Shown: in pieces, positions 1 to 11,447 of the stretch | How positions within the stretch are numbered: position 1 is the first letter of the stretch | How the letters are laid out: the number at the start of each line of letters is the position of its first letter | Origin: Psococerastis gibbosa | Taxonomy: Eukaryota > Arthropoda > Insecta > Psocodea > Psocidae | Assembly (NCBI GenBank): GCA_963971405.1 | Contig: OZ020487.1 | Span: 26,459,371-26,523,370, forward strand | Length of the DNA: 64,000 bases | Direction of reading: 5' to 3' | The notes under the pieces: generated by a model | What the model was told of the DNA's origin: nothing | Database searches by the model: none | What the model saw: the letters and a program-made list of their open reading frames with translations, nothing else | Translations under genes and position numbers: made by a program

Positions 1-236
1 GAAATTTTTATTTTGCATTTGTCTCTAAAACATTTGTTCAGGTATAATATTAATTTAAATAGTACATAGTACACAATTGCCAATAATAGTATTTATTGCG
101 CTTTGTAAAAGTTATTGGTTTTCTAAATGGACTTACTGTTGCTATAAATTTACGGAATATATTTGTTAGGAGTTTGGACTTTAGCAATTAGCTCAAAGGT
201 ATTATTATACGAGTATGTGCCTTCTTGTTGGCTTAA

Positions 237-304
237 GGCGCATATTCCACCAACGTCAATACTACATTTACTATCACTATTGACGTTGGTGGAATAGGCG
301 CCTA
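237..304. repeat. Small foldback element
   Basis: A short perfect hairpin: the left arm (AAGGCGCATATTCCACCAACGTCAATA region) is the reverse complement of the right arm (TATTGACGTTGGTGGAATAGGCGCC). It shares the terminal skeleton GGCG...TTCCACC with the larger foldback elements at 5.1, 5.6, 20.5, 21.7, 31.6, 32.2, 32.5, 35.9 and 37.1 kb, but its inner arm differs. It has no coding capacity. It is probably a non-autonomous foldback transposon. The flanking 1-236 holds AT-rich sequence in which I see nothing else. Confidence 0.8.
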
Positions 305-494
305 AAACCCTTCTTAGTCTCGGTAGGTTACTTCAGGTTCTTTCTTGATAACTACTTGCAATAAACTATAACTCTGAGGTCTTAGTGAAATGGAATGAAA
401 CGCCGTGACACGACAAGCTATTTGACGGATAGTGAAGAATCCTCTTTGATCCCCATTGCTCTATTTTATAAATAAAATAAATAAAGACTTTTTT

Positions 495-590
495 GTTCTA
501 TTACCAAGCCAACCTCCGAAGCAGGATAGGAAGTGTAGGACTCGAACCAACAACCTTTCGGGTGAAAGTCAGAGTCTCTACATGTCTTGA
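495..590 (-). repeat. SINE-A copy, internally deleted
   Basis: On the minus strand this matches the tRNA-derived SINE at 1391-1612. It has the B-box-like GGTTCGAGTCC preceded by GAAAGGTTGTT, and the 3' part with GGTTGGCTTGGTAATAG. The whole central region is missing; the junction lies in a short shared CCT/CCGAAGCA stretch. A few bases between the A-box-like part and the B box are also lost. Confidence 0.75.
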
Positions 591-1390
591 CAATTTATTT
601 TGGTATGTTGTGGTCAGCAATATGCCCACAAGCGGTGTGCTTCCCATAGCGGCGAAGCTAAGGTACCTATTTGGGTTGGGTGGACCCAGAACCGGTGGAA
701 AATTTGAATAGAGCCATTATTCATCTGTTCACTAGAAAATTATGACTGGTGACATTGAGACTATTGATTGTGGTCACTGCGCAACCCATTGATTGCCATT
801 CGCATAGTCATTTTATAATCCGTCACAGATTGCCTATCTGCTAAGTTCCTAACGCATTGTAACTGAGTACTTTAGCATCCATTTCCTTAGGTGTGTTCCG
901 TCCAAACAATCTTGTTCTCTAACTCCTTAAAAACTGTCGTTTCCTGCACAAGCCAATAACTAGTTCGCATAACTGTGGTTTATAGTAGTTATATGACAGC
1001 TCGTCAATAGGTTCACAAGCAATACACCGCTATCATGACATGTGTATTTGACGGTATTTGCACTCTTCTGTCAAACTGTATGGCTCGTGGTGCTGTCAAG
1101 CTTTATAGGTAGAAAAAATCTCCCTTCCACATCTTAATCTTCTTCTACGAGTATACATATATACATAACTCGGGCGCTTATAACTAAAAAACGGCTAGAC
1201 CAATTTTAACAGACTCCGATTTTGCCCGAATAGTAGATTATCTATTAAAATATAGGAAAAATAATAAGTGAACATTTCCCAAGAGCTCAGGACTACTTCG
1301 GGAGCATCCTCCATATTGGCTGAAAGCGCACTGCTACAATCTGCTAACGACCTTTACCTTGGCTTGATGCTATATGTTGCTAACTCCTCT

Positions 1391-1612
1391 ATCAGGACAT
1401 GTAGAGTAGTGGTACGGACTCTGACTTTCACCCGAAAGGTTGTTGGTTCGAGTCCTACACTACCTACATTTTCTGGCCATGCTTCGGAGGGCATGTAAAG
1501 CAGGCGATCCCGGGCCTTCCTAGTTGAGTGTAAGAGAGGGCTTTATAGCCCTAACTCCGCAAGGTTGGCTTAGTAGTAGTACAAAACAGTCCTTATTTAT
1601 TTATTTATCTTA
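1391..1612 (+). repeat. SINE-A, near full-length tRNA-derived SINE
   Basis: It begins AGGACATGTAGAGTAGTGGTACGG, which resembles a polymerase III A box, followed about 40 bp later by the B-box-like GGTTGTTGGTTCGAGTCC. The body carries CATGCTTCGGAGGGCATGTAAA and CCCGGGCCTTCCT, and it ends in a (TTTA)n tail. Further copies lie at 495-590 (-), 4937-5425 (+, split), 19312-19462 (-) and 55042-55395 (+, split). It is best read as a tRNA-head SINE; the ORFs crossing it are not genes. Confidence 0.85.
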
Positions 1613-2132
1613 TCGGTGAATGTGGGGGGGCTGCTGTTAGTATTGTATGTAGAGGCTAAGTCTTAGGCAAAAAAAATTCGCGGGGTAAGACAAATGAGGA
1701 AATATTTTATACCTACAAGATGTACCAATTTCCATGTAGCGGAATATTAATCTGCCAAAACTCTGCTACGACATGTAACCCACAGTTAAAAAAAAATGAT
1801 GAAATAGTACTTAGTGAGGCAACAATTTTAACAGATGGAGCCTAAGAAACGGGGAAGTTGAAATCAATAAAAAAATGCTCATTTCTTTTGTTTATAAAAT
1901 CATAAATTAAGATTAGCTAAAAGTAAAACTAAATTCTTCGACTCTTAGGCGATACTATGTTTGCCGGGTCCGCTTGTAGTCGTTAAACAGGCCTCTTAGG
2001 ATCATCAAGTAATGTAAATGAATAAAAGAATTTTATTGTTATATACATATTTACAACTCGGTCATTCAGTAGTATCATTTCTGACACTAATAAAGTATTC
2101 TCTTTGTTATAGGTACCTAATGTCTACTACTA

Positions 2133-3515
2133 ATGTTGCAAACCACTTTTCAAGTCTTTTCATCGATAAGCATGAGACTTCCGTCTGTTACTGAGAAGAC
2201 AACCTATCCAGGCAACGAATTTGCTTCGCCTATTAGCTTATCAAATTATTGTTGGAGCTATCGAGGCGAAGGTAATGCAAATCTCGTACTGGCCCTGCCA
2301 TCTGAACGACGTATAGTTCGACTGAGGAAATGCCCGAAGACGGAAACCTCTGATGAAACTGCGGCACTTATTTACCGTGAAGCTGAATTTTGCCGTGAAA
2401 TTATGCGACCCCTACTTGGAAATTGTTTTGTTCATGTGCCGAAAGTTGTGCGGATACCTGAGCGAGAGTTGAGGTTGTTAAATCAAATGTTGAAGCCCCT
2501 GCGACCCCCTCACAGGCATCATAAGAGCATCTTCGGGAATCATGCCGCTTTGTTGCCAGATCTGTGTCTTATACCTACCACTACATCGAACTGTTCGACG
2601 TTTTGCGTTGAAATCAAACCGAAGCAAGGCTGGATTCCATTTCCTGACCGTCGACTGCCTAAATGCACGTTCTGCCTTAATCAGTTCTTGAAATTAAGAA
2701 ACAAAACCATATCTGAAAGGAGTGGTTTCTGTCCATTGGATTTATTTTCTGGAGATACACATCGAATGAAGCTAGCAATTAAAGCTTTGATTAGAGCGCC
2801 ACAGAATAACTTCAAGGTGTTCTGTAATGGAACTTTAGAGTATGGTGAAGATACGTCCTGCGTTCGGTCAGTTTTGGTTAAATGGTTCGGGCGTTTAGAG
2901 AATGAGGAGAGTTACGTAGAAAATCTCTGTAATTTATTGATTCAAGCTCTTTTATCAGACTCTGGTGGTTTTAGTGTTCCTTTGTCTGGTGGGGCTGAGC
3001 TATGGCCGATGAAAATGGTAATGCATGGTGAGCGAATTCCTCAAGATTTATTAGATAAAGCCTTAGAACTTCTAGATGAGCCGTCTTGCTACCAGCCGTC
3101 CTTAAAGTTGCCACCTGGTTGCATCCTCTCCAAGATTCTCCGTGTACAGAAGCTGGACATTCTCGGTTCCGAAGAAGCCTACTGTCGGTACTCGGTGGGC
3201 TCTTTCTCAGATTACGGTTACGTAAGCACGCTTTTACGTGAAAAACAAATTTTAGATCCATTGCATTCATATCTTCTAGCAACAACCGCCAAGGACTGCT
3301 CGATAATGATGACTTTTCAATTGATTGAGGCGGAAAACATTTTGCCAGGAATGACCATAGCAGTTGTAAATGGAAAGAAATATTTATTTAGTATAGGTGT
3401 ATCTGATTTAGACCCCAAGCCTATGGCTTGCATTAAACGACATAGGAAAAGAGATATTGATGTTGTGCGCTCTTGTGTAGAGCTATTAGAAAGAGAAAGA
3501 CAAAACAATTTGTAG
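2133..3515 (+). CDS. IPPK: Inositol-pentakisphosphate 2-kinase (IPPK/IPK1)
   Basis: This 460-residue protein would phosphorylate inositol 1,3,4,5,6-pentakisphosphate at the 2-position with ATP, giving phytate (IP6), in the nucleus and cytosol. Family signatures are visible in order: W41 then YRGEGNANLV (43-52, nucleotide-binding N-lobe), CVEIKPKQGW (158-167), a zinc-type cysteine pair KCTFC (177-181), FCPLDLFSG (199-207), PQNNFKVF (223-230) and TAKDCSIMM near 384-392. Length is close to that of animal IPPK (about 490 residues). It reads without an intron, although a pyrimidine-rich stretch ending TTATAG at about 2112 looks like a splice acceptor and could join an upstream exon. The first 35 residues match nothing I know, so M14 or a spliced start is possible. 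The match to the family is strong; the exact start is not. Confidence 0.93.
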   Translation: MLQTTFQVFSSISMRLPSVTEKTTYPGNEFASPISLSNYCWSYRGEGNANLVLALPSERRIVRLRKCPKTETSDETAALIYREAEFCREIMRPLLGNCFVHVPKVVRIPERELRLLNQMLKPLRPPHRHHKSIFGNHAALLPDLCLIPTTTSNCSTFCVEIKPKQGWIPFPDRRLPKCTFCLNQFLKLRNKTISERSGFCPLDLFSGDTHRMKLAIKALIRAPQNNFKVFCNGTLEYGEDTSCVRSVLVKWFGRLENEESYVENLCNLLIQALLSDSGGFSVPLSGGAELWPMKMVMHGERIPQDLLDKALELLDEPSCYQPSLKLPPGCILSKILRVQKLDILGSEEAYCRYSVGSFSDYGYVSTLLREKQILDPLHSYLLATTAKDCSIMMTFQLIEAENILPGMTIAVVNGKKYLFSIGVSDLDPKPMACIKRHRKRDIDVVRSCVELLERERQNNL

Positions 3516-4936
3516 AACGGTCAATTAATTAATTTAGAGTTTACACAAGAGTATTATGTAGACTGTAGAACAGAGAAGTATTGGAAATGTACAGAATAGT
3601 ATTTTAATTCCTAAAAAGTATATGAGTTGACAACGCTGTTTGGGTGGATATCTTAGCTAAAAAGCAAATGACAGTGAAATGGGAATAACAATTTATATAA
3701 AACGATATGTAGTCAGGGTGTAATGTGCAAAGAAATCTCATTTCCTGAAGCAACAGGCATTCTTTACAAGTGCATAATGTGGCTACAGCATCTGTCGATA
3801 GGCAAGACTATAGTATTTGCATTGAAATTCGTATACATGACAGTATTATGACTGTTTTGAAGGAATTCTGAATACAGGACGTTCTCTCCATCTCCATTCC
3901 CAGAGTAGATTGTTGTATTGTACCAATACTCTAAAATACCAAAATTAATTTATTCACAACCATGAAGTTTTGCTCTACTCAGCATTCCACTATTATAAGA
4001 TTTCGCACTAAAACAAAAATTTCTGTTTGTTTCAAGGAAACCCCTTTAAAAATTCCTTGCGTCTAAATTGTTGAATAATTTTCTACTGAATGGGTAGCTA
4101 CCATAAAAAATGTCAGACAGGTGGTCATTGTTACGGGACATTGTTGGCGACTATGTTCATGGATAGGCTGTGTGTTAGAAAGATTGTAACAACTTTTTGA
4201 AATTTAAGTTTGGTTTGAATATTTCCTCAAGTTTTCGTGAACACAGTTGCCAGAAACGACCTACACGTGCTCACCATTCTTATGATTGTTACTGCTATTT
4301 TTATTTAAAGAGCAATTCAAGGAAGCTGCTCATAGCTGTCACAGTTGACTACCAATGGGGAACCAATTTTTCATTTTGAAACCTAACCTGTCGCATTTGT
4401 TGCTGTTGGTTTTATACTGGTTGTTATGTAAACTAAAATTCTCTGGCCTAAATGTGACTGTACTAAGTCAGGAAACGAAAATTTGACAAGTATTTAAATT
4501 GTTACTTTGCATACATTTGAATCTCATGATAATGTGGTTTGCAAGTTTGTATGCGTCATTGATATGATAAAGGTAATCGCACTTATGTTTCGTCATTGAA
4601 TTATATTGTTTGTTTATACTGTACATCACTCATATCTACTTTTTATCTTTGTGTGGACTATTTATTTTTAAAATAGCTATAATTTTATTAATAATGAGTT
4701 TGTTGAGTCATTGTAGAAATGCTTACTGAGTAAAGTGGCTTTTACTTCAGTTGGTACAAAGTTCTCACATCTTTTTTATTAGTGAATTATCTATTTAAAG
4801 CAACAAGCCATACCATTTTTATCATAATTAGTAGCTACTACCTACTGCTAACAGTAAAACATTAGCTCTCTAAGTTCTTCAAGAAAAATGTATCAGTTCA
4901 TTTACTGTTTTACCTTGATCATCAATTAAATTAGTC
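3516..4936. other. AT-rich spacer between IPPK and SINE-A
   Basis: This holds the IPPK 3' untranslated region and intergenic DNA. I see no further coding exon, no RNA gene and no repeat that I can match elsewhere in the window. The small ORF at 4197-4379 has no recognisable motif and looks like chance. Confidence 0.5.
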
Positions 4937-5425
4937 AAGATAGGTAGACTAGTGGTCTGACTTTCTCCCTAGAGGTTGTTGGTTCGGGTCCCATGCTTGC
5001 CACATTGGCTACATCTGGCCATGCTTCGGAGGGCATGTAAAACAAGCGGCCCCGGGCCTTCCTTGTTGAGTGTTAGAGAAGGTTTTATAGTCTTTGGCGG
5101 CCATTCCACCGGCGAATTTAATTCATTTGTGATTTGAGATTGTTTGATTGTTTTGTTTTAAGGAGACTACTATGTAGATACTTAACTTATCTATTATAAA
5201 TTAAGTTATAATATGGTAGAGACGTATTAATGATGTCTGCTACCATATTATAACTTAATTTATAATAGATAAGTTATGTATCTACATAATAGCCTCCTTA
5301 AAACAAAACAGACAAAAAATCACAAATAATGTAAATTCGCCGGTGGAATTGCTGCCCTAACTCCGCTAGGTTAGTAGGCTTAGTAATGTAAAAATGCTAC
5401 TATTTTTATTTATTTATTTAATAGC
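4937..5425 (+). repeat. SINE-A copy split by a foldback element
   Basis: Bases 4937-5094 match SINE-A from its A-box-like start through CGGGCCTTCCTTGTTGAGTGTTAGAG to TTTTATAG. The match resumes at about 5354 with CCCTAACTCCGC(T)AGGTT and runs to a (TTTA)n tail near 5425. The uninterrupted copy at 1391-1612 reads TTTATAGCCCTAACTCC at this point, so the intervening 260 bp are an insertion. Confidence 0.85.
5095..5355. mobile_element. Foldback element inserted in SINE-A
   Basis: A nearly perfect palindrome of about 260 bp. It starts GGCGGCCATTCCACCGGCGAATTTA and ends AAATTCGCCGGTGGAATTGCTGCC. The arms contain AACTTATCTATTATAAATTAAG and its complement, and the centre carries GGTAGAGACG...TGATGTCTGCTACC, a variant of the GGTAGCAGACAT core of the family. 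Because it interrupts a SINE, its ends can be placed within a few bases. No clear target duplication was found. Confidence 0.85.
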
Positions 5426-5551
5426 TACAAACCATTGCACAGGATTGCAATGAATATGAAATTAAAATAGGTTAGTTACTCTTCATAATTTATTAAATCT
5501 GCTTGTACCGGTACGACGTAAATATTAGTGTTGCTTATTTAAAGAACAGGC

Positions 5552-5732
5552 CTAAGGCGTGTATTCCACTGGTCAATTTTCCCATAATTTGTGATTAAAA
5601 AAAGTTGAGATTTTTGTTTTAATGAGACTATTATGTGGATACTTAACTTATCTACTATAAATTAAGTTATAATATGGTAGCAGACTCTTTTTCACAAATG
5701 ACGAGAAAATTGACCAGTGGAATACACGCCCA
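5552..5732. mobile_element. Foldback-family element with asymmetric arms
   Basis: The left end AAGGCGTGTATTCCACTGGTCAATTTTC is mirrored by GAAAATTGACCAGTGGAATACACGCC at the right. The left arm contains the same AACTTATCTACTATAAATTAAG block as the element at 5095-5355 and runs to GGTAGCAGACTC. The matching right inner arm is missing, so this copy has lost one inner arm. It has no coding capacity. Confidence 0.8.
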
Positions 5733-6783
5733 TGGGGTTTGAAAACAATTCATTAACTATAGGTACTTCCTATTTTATTATATACGTAGGTTATTCACAT
5801 ATTTAGCTGTGTACTTGCGATACTAAGTTTTGCCACCAAGCTCATCAATAATTGTACAGTATTATGGGCCAGACAGTTGCAGTTTGCAGATTATTTTATG
5901 CGTGCACTAACTGCATTTCTTTTGCATATTTTTAGTCATATTTATGTTACATATGGACCATGTTTTTGATATTGTAATGGGATATAAAATATACACTACT
6001 TTGAAGTTTTAAAGTTAGTTCATTGGAAATCCTAGTAAACGCTTAATTTAGGCTCATTATAACTAGAACTACGTAATTTTTATATCTAGATTTATTGCTA
6101 TCCAATTATCCTGCGCGTGTAGACCAGGCGACGAGATAGATCGTAGATACAATGCAGTCACAATCCCTGACAATATAATAAACAAAGTGTTTTCGTAGTT
6201 TTACTCAGACTGGATTGACGATGGCGCTATATTTTGGGGTGACACTAATTAATGGTGTAGATAGGCCTATTCTCTCAGTCAGAGTGTACACTTTGCTTAC
6301 ACTTAATTAAATATTTCAAAGCGGATTTTTACTTTACTAGTGTGTCCGACGGAATGGATGCAGAAAATATGTACAGTATATTTCTAGAAATTTCGTTTCA
6401 TTCGATTGTTTGATTAGTTGTAGGTAACGGTCTACGACGAACTGAGTTCAATCCAAATTATTTATTTGCTGCTGCCACTATTTTTCCTATCCCAAGGCAT
6501 CAGAAACTAGGTTGGAAATACTATCAATAGAGGAATTGTCCATAAAGATATTATTTTATTGTTGCGCTGTTTTCCTGTTTGCTCACTTTGGTGTTTGATC
6601 AATCGTCTAAATAGTATTATTCAAATGCCTTGGTTTCTACCGTAGTTCATTTGCTGTAGAAATGGGAAAACAGAAGCAATCAGATATATTTAATTTGCAA
6701 TGATAGCGCCTAAACACCAAGTCACGCGTGAAGTCTCGTGTCAGTCACTTGTAATATTAATTTATTTGAACTGTCTGTTTAAG
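5733..6783. other. Spacer or intron upstream of the first visible MAD2 exon
   Basis: AT-rich sequence without a recognisable gene or repeat. The missing first coding exon of MAD2 (about 23 codons) should lie here or further upstream, but I could not find a stretch encoding the expected N-terminal helix with confidence. Confidence 0.4.
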
Positions 6784-8868
6784 AATATGGGATGAACAGT
6801 ATTCTGTACCAACGTGGAATCTACCCGGCTGAAACATTTGAACCTACACAGCAGTATGGAATTACTATTCTATTCTCTACTGATCCGAAGATCAAAACTT
6901 TCTTAGACAGCGTACTGGAACAAACTAAAGGTCAGTGCTTGCCATGGTGCGTAAGTTGAGTACCTTGCTTACCTTTTTTACTTTAAGCCATTACTTATGT
7001 AATTCATTAAGAACTACCAGGAAATTACACAGACGTTAACAACGTTTTGCGTTGTTGATCAGACATTCCAGACCCTAGCTTACTTCTCAAAGTAGATAAC
7101 AAAAATAACAGTTTAATCGATGTAAAGCTTACCACCCGTACTTAATATTGGCTTACACTTGTCTCAATTTTGCAGAATGGTTGATTGCCAAAAAGGTAAA
7201 GAAGATGAGTCTGGTGATAAAAAATTTGGCAACAAAGGAAACAATTGAATGCTGGGATTTTAACGTTCAGTATGAAGATGGGATATCTACTGTGGAACGT
7301 GGATTGTCCAAGCCACTGTCGGCCATTGAAAACATCGGCAACTCAGAAGCGGTGAACGCAGCTGAGGTTGGCAATAAGGACATGAAAGTCATACAAAGGG
7401 AAATTCGAGATGTAATGCTTCAAATTTGCTCCACTATTACTTTCTTACCTTTCCTCGACTGTCTTTGTGAGTACTCTTTTTTTAAAGTTAGAATTATACC
7501 ATACTGTAGGGCTTAGCCCGTTTGCAACTTACAATTGGAAAAAAGGCTTAACTTAACATTAAGTAAGGAATTCGTAAGTAGTGTGTGTAAACTTTATTGT
7601 CTAGTCTTCGTTTGTCGGTGTTAATTCATTTCAACAAGACGAGGCAAATGGCATATTCTGAGACACGTAGGGCTCCTCAAGAACATCATTGAGGGCATGA
7701 TTGAAGGCGCCAACTCAAGAGGATGACAGAGGAAGGAGTACCTAGAGGATGTCATAAAGGACCTACGGTGCGACACCTATAAAGAATTTAAAAGGACCGC
7801 ACAAAACAGACAAGAGTGGAGGAGAAGAATACAACATTCGCTGCAAACCAATCCCTAGATTGCAACTCGAGAAGAATTCATTGAGATGAGATTTATTTCT
7901 ATTCTCTGAATATTGGCTTGGTGTCTGTTCTGGCAAAAGCTCACATGCTCGTATTGTGTACAACGTCTTTTATGACCTCAGTAGACATGGGGATAGCTGG
8001 TGGAAACGCGGTGCTTCTTGCAACACTGGTTTGCAGCAAATTGCCAAAGTGAGTAATCAGAACACTGAACTTTGTTAAAGCTATGTTCAGCAATCTCAGT
8101 AACCATTTACATGTTGGTCTGATGGGAATTGGCAAGTGAGTGAGGTGAATAATGCCCAGTAATTCAGGGCATAGCACAACTACCCGGGGTAAATACTGTA
8201 GGAGGCAAACCTGATTGCAATATGCCGCTAGCTGCAGTAGGAGATGCAAACCCCTGCTTAGTTTATTGTTTATCTTGAATGAAAACAAGTTTTACAAAAT
8301 TATTCAGGAGACAATAATTTGTATAATTGTATTTAAGTTGCATTTGAGTACCTGAAACCACTTATGTAAAAGAAACCCGATTTGGTATTTACTCATGGGC
8401 ATTGAGTGGTCAAATGTAACTGTCAAGAATCCTTTCAAATGTTTCCTTTAATGTTTACCATATAAATTATTCATGACATTTATTGCATATTATATTTTTG
8501 TAGACGTACGCTGAAACTTTTAATCGTTCTAATCTAAATGTGAAAACCCTACCCGTATGTAAACATTGTGCAAACCTACCTTCTCATGATTTTACAATTC
8601 ATAGATACTGTATGTTTTCAGCTTTCGCCTTGTTTAGCATATGGCATTCTATTAAGTAATTTGAGAATTTTACAAAAGGGCTGAGCCTATTGCACTGTAA
8701 TATCGACTTCGATGGCCAGGTGGTCACGTGCTTGCACTTGTGCGAGTCTTTACGCGCCATGCAATCGGAGACGTGTCGTACTCATCACGGGTAATAACCT
8801 ACAGAGGCGACTGAAAAGGTCAATCGGATACATTAATTAAATTGTTTGTATGCGATTTATCTTTTTCA

Positions 8869-8905
<37 letters not shown>

Positions 8906-9122
8906 GCTCTAAATAGTGTCTTAACTGTAATCATACCAATTTGATTTCGCAGGTTCATTCGATGTTTTGGTTTACACAAACAAAGACTGCGATGTTCCTG
9001 ACGAGTGGGGTGAATCGGACGCATGTTTCATCGCCAATGCCCAGCATGTCCAGTTTAAACCATTCTCTTCATCACTACATCGTGTCGACACTGCCGTTAC
9101 GTACAAGGCTGATATGCAGTAG
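6784..9122 (+). CDS. MAD2L1: MAD2 spindle-assembly checkpoint protein (first exon not found)
   Basis: A HORMA-domain protein that, in its closed form, binds MAD1 or CDC20 at unattached kinetochores and holds back the anaphase-promoting complex. Three exons are seen: 6784-6930, 7176-7466 and 8953-9122 (stop TAG), with GT/AG borders (GTCAGT, GTGAGT donors; TGCAG, CGCAG acceptors) and phases that join exactly. The first carries YGMNSILYQRGIYPAETFEP, the second EWLIAKKVKKMSLVIKNL and ICSTITFLPF, the third FDVLVYTNKD, VPDEWGES and FSSSLHRVDTAVTYK, the C-terminal 'safety belt'. About 201 residues are visible. The extreme N-terminus (about 23 residues in relatives) is missing. The loop after ECWDFNVQY is about 20 residues longer than in vertebrate MAD2. 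The last intron (7467-8952) contains a LINE remnant and a SINE-B. A possible polyadenylation signal AATAAA lies near 9827. Confidence 0.93.
7640..7858 (+). pseudogene. Non-LTR retrotransposon tail (reverse-transcriptase ORF C-terminus), in MAD2 intron
   Basis: Conceptual translation gives ILRHVGLLKNIIEGMIEG, then a stop where relatives have a G-R-P run, then EYLEDVIKDLRCDTYKEF and QEWRRRIQ. This is the familiar C-terminal end of RTE-like LINE polyproteins. It is a short, stop-containing relic inserted in the last MAD2 intron and cannot make protein. A related tail is at 49340-49520 and another type at 13770-14036. Confidence 0.7.
8701..8902 (+). repeat. SINE-B, full-length with poly(A) tail, in MAD2 intron
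   Basis: It starts TCGACTTCGATGGCCAGGTGGTCACG, which resembles an A box, and continues through TACAGAGGCGACTGAAAAGGTCAATCGG and ATTGTTTGTATGCGAT to a poly(A) run at about 8873-8902. Other copies: 14213-14290 (3' end only), 17022-17184, 55074-55244 (minus, inserted in SINE-A) and 60178-60258 (3' end only). The intact poly(A) makes this the youngest-looking copy. Confidence 0.85.
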
Positions 9123-10790
9123 TCTACAGTTAACCTGTTAACATAATATTGTGTAATTCGTGTTGGCATTTGTTTCTCTTAGTTTTTAATCATTCTGGAT
9201 ATATAATTCTCGTATTCATTCCATTAGACAATACCGGACCAAATTAGATTCATTACAATCAATATCACAAGTTTAGAGCAAGAAATCTCCATTTTATTAA
9301 TTTGTAAAAGAACTATGAAATTTGTTTTGCGCTGGGGATAACATTGCAGTAATTTTAAATTAAAAAATTATGTTTTAATTCATGGTTTTTTAATTGAATT
9401 TCAATTATTTGCCGTGTCCCGAACATAAAATTTAGTGCGACCGCTTCTACGTCTTTGGTAAATTTCTCTGTCGAAGCTCTGTCGTATATATGTCTAAAAG
9501 ATGCTGAAGAACTTAAGAAACAGCCGATGGAAAGCACTGAGCGCGATGGTCTTGGAATAGCAATCTTTACATTTTCAATCTTAAGGGTTACCTATCGTCT
9601 GTCAAAAAGGCCTATTGAGCTTAATTTTATCGCCAGAGGCACGACAATCTATATATTATTTATTGCGTTACAGTACCTACTTATCTATTATTTAAACTTG
9701 ACGTAACATTAATGAGTATTAATCCGAGTTTGGAGGACAATGGGAAAGTCATCACATTCTTATCAGATAGCATCTGAATTCATCACCGGATGTTTGGGCG
9801 TAGTCATTATGTTGCAGTTGCACAGCAATAAAGTAATATAGATTTATCGTATCCTGTTTTATTGCGGTTAATTTAACTTGTAACTCACGTTATACGCCTA
9901 TTATTTTTGGTTGATAGGTATTCAATAGAAAGCAAATACGTTCTACAAATTTATCAAAATTTGCCTAACAGGTGTTCTTTGTCTTTGGGTGCGTCCCGCG
10001 ATCATTTAACAGGGACATGGCGGTGCCGTCCTGTATTCGTTATCGAGATTTTTCAAACTGTCGTGGGGCCTACCCTTAGTAGTAATGAGAAACGAGTATA
10101 GTGAATTATTGAATGAATGCTACTGCAATGTAGTGTATTAAATTCTAAGAATCTGCAATGACTGGTGGACTGGGCAACTTGAATTATTTGACTTTTTTTA
10201 ACTTCATGCTTCTTACTGGACCTTATATTTTTAAAAAGGATATTAATGTGTATTCATTTTCTTCTACTGTATATAGTTGCAATTGGTTTGCTGCAAATCT
10301 TTCCATTTATGTGTATCCGGGACAGTTCTCTTGGTTCCACGTACGCTTCGCATCTCATATTTTGCTTGAAGTGTTCCGCGTATATCTTCCTTGGCCGGTC
10401 CTGGCATTGGTGCCATCTATTATGGTGTTAATCAGGTACCCACCTGCTAGGCTCTTCTCGCGGATATGGAGGTAATTAGAGTCCTCTTCTCCCTAAGATA
10501 TTAGAGACCTTCCTTGGCTTATCCTTTGGAGCACCTCTTCGTTTGTTATGCGGCCTCTCCGTGATATTCTTCTAGTTCAGTTAAACAGCTGTGGCCAATT
10601 GGTATTATTGAAGGTCATATATCGAAATGTAGAGAAGCATTTCTGCTGCTGACGGCTCCATAATCTATATTTCCTGTGAAAATCAACTTTGTGCTAACGT
10701 GTTGTGGGGGTACTCCCAATTAATTGCTCCAAAGGGAATGTGGATGATAGACAATTGGCACACCTAAATCTGATGTTCTCATTGAATTTT
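9123..10790. other. Intergenic spacer after MAD2
   Basis: This contains the likely MAD2 3' untranslated region (AATAAA near 9827) and AT-rich DNA. The ORFs at 9455-9706, 9907-10101 and 10158-10475 have no motif I recognise and no splice context, so I do not call them genes. Confidence 0.4.
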
Positions 10791-10794
10791 TATG

Positions 10795-11111
10795 TTTTTA
10801 TTAAATATCCTAAGGAATTAATTACAGATTTAATCTATTCATGTTGTAGAAGACTATTCCGTACGTCTTATTTTAAGGTATTTTTAATTTTACGCGCAGC
10901 AGTTCTTCCATGGTAGACTGGTAGTTACTGGGGACTAAAAATTCCCGTAGTAATGTTCATAGAAAACTGTATCACAAAGAATTAAAAATATCCTATAATA
11001 TGATGTATAAAATAGTCTTCTACTTCTTGAATATTCCAAATACTTAATAACCTGCTTAGTAAATAAATTAAATAAATAATATTAAGTATTGGATTTTGGG
11101 CTGCCAATATT
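10795..11111. repeat. Diverged copy of the GTACAGCCCGTAGG palindromic element
   Basis: It shares blocks with the palindromic elements at 20911-21299 and 31129-31482: TTGTAGAAGACTA...TTTTAAGGTATTTTTAATTTT on one arm, then AAAAATATCCTATAATATGATG...AGTCTTCTAC and ATTTTGGGCTGCCAAT on the other. The terminal GTGTACAGCCCGTAGG is lost. It is an old copy. Confidence 0.65.
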
Positions 11112-11402
11112 AATATTCTACGTACCATATCCTCTACTGTATATACTAATTTTTACTCAAATCGGCCCAATACTGTTATCTATCAGCAAGGAGCCCTTCT
11201 ATTGGCCAACAGTTTTCTGTTTGCTTCTGGCAATTTAGTTGTATTACCTTATTGTTTAGGTTTAGTAAAATGTGAGCATTGAGTTCAGAGTATTGGGCTA
11301 AGATTCACACGTTCGAACCCATTGTTTTATGACCGATACCTATCTTAAAGATAATTTCGCATTACAGGATTAATTCTTAATCCCATCTTCCTGACTTTTA
11401 AC

Positions 11403-11440
11403 TATATAAACTCCCTACTCAATTATTTCTGTCTGTCAGT
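11403..11440 (+). promoter_or_regulatory. TATA box and TCAGT initiator of the DM9 gene
   Basis: TATATAA at 11403-11409 lies about 33-35 bases before TCAGT at 11436-11440, the arthropod initiator pentamer. The start codon follows at 11448, so the 5' untranslated leader would be only about 10 bases. The spacing is a little longer than the usual 29-31, so the assignment is likely rather than certain. Confidence 0.6.
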
Positions 11441-11447
11441 CACTATA

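Noticed and set aside
237..304. A bacterial-type terminator or CRISPR repeat
   Set aside because: The sequence is eukaryotic and the hairpin belongs to a dispersed foldback family; no array with spacers exists anywhere in the window.
2971..3285. Minus-strand ORFs of 104 and 63 codons within IPPK
   Set aside because: They lie opposite a strongly conserved coding region and show no motif of their own.
10158..10475. A 105-codon ORF with hydrophobic stretches as a possible membrane protein
   Set aside because: No family resemblance, no splice context and a composition like the surrounding AT-rich spacer.
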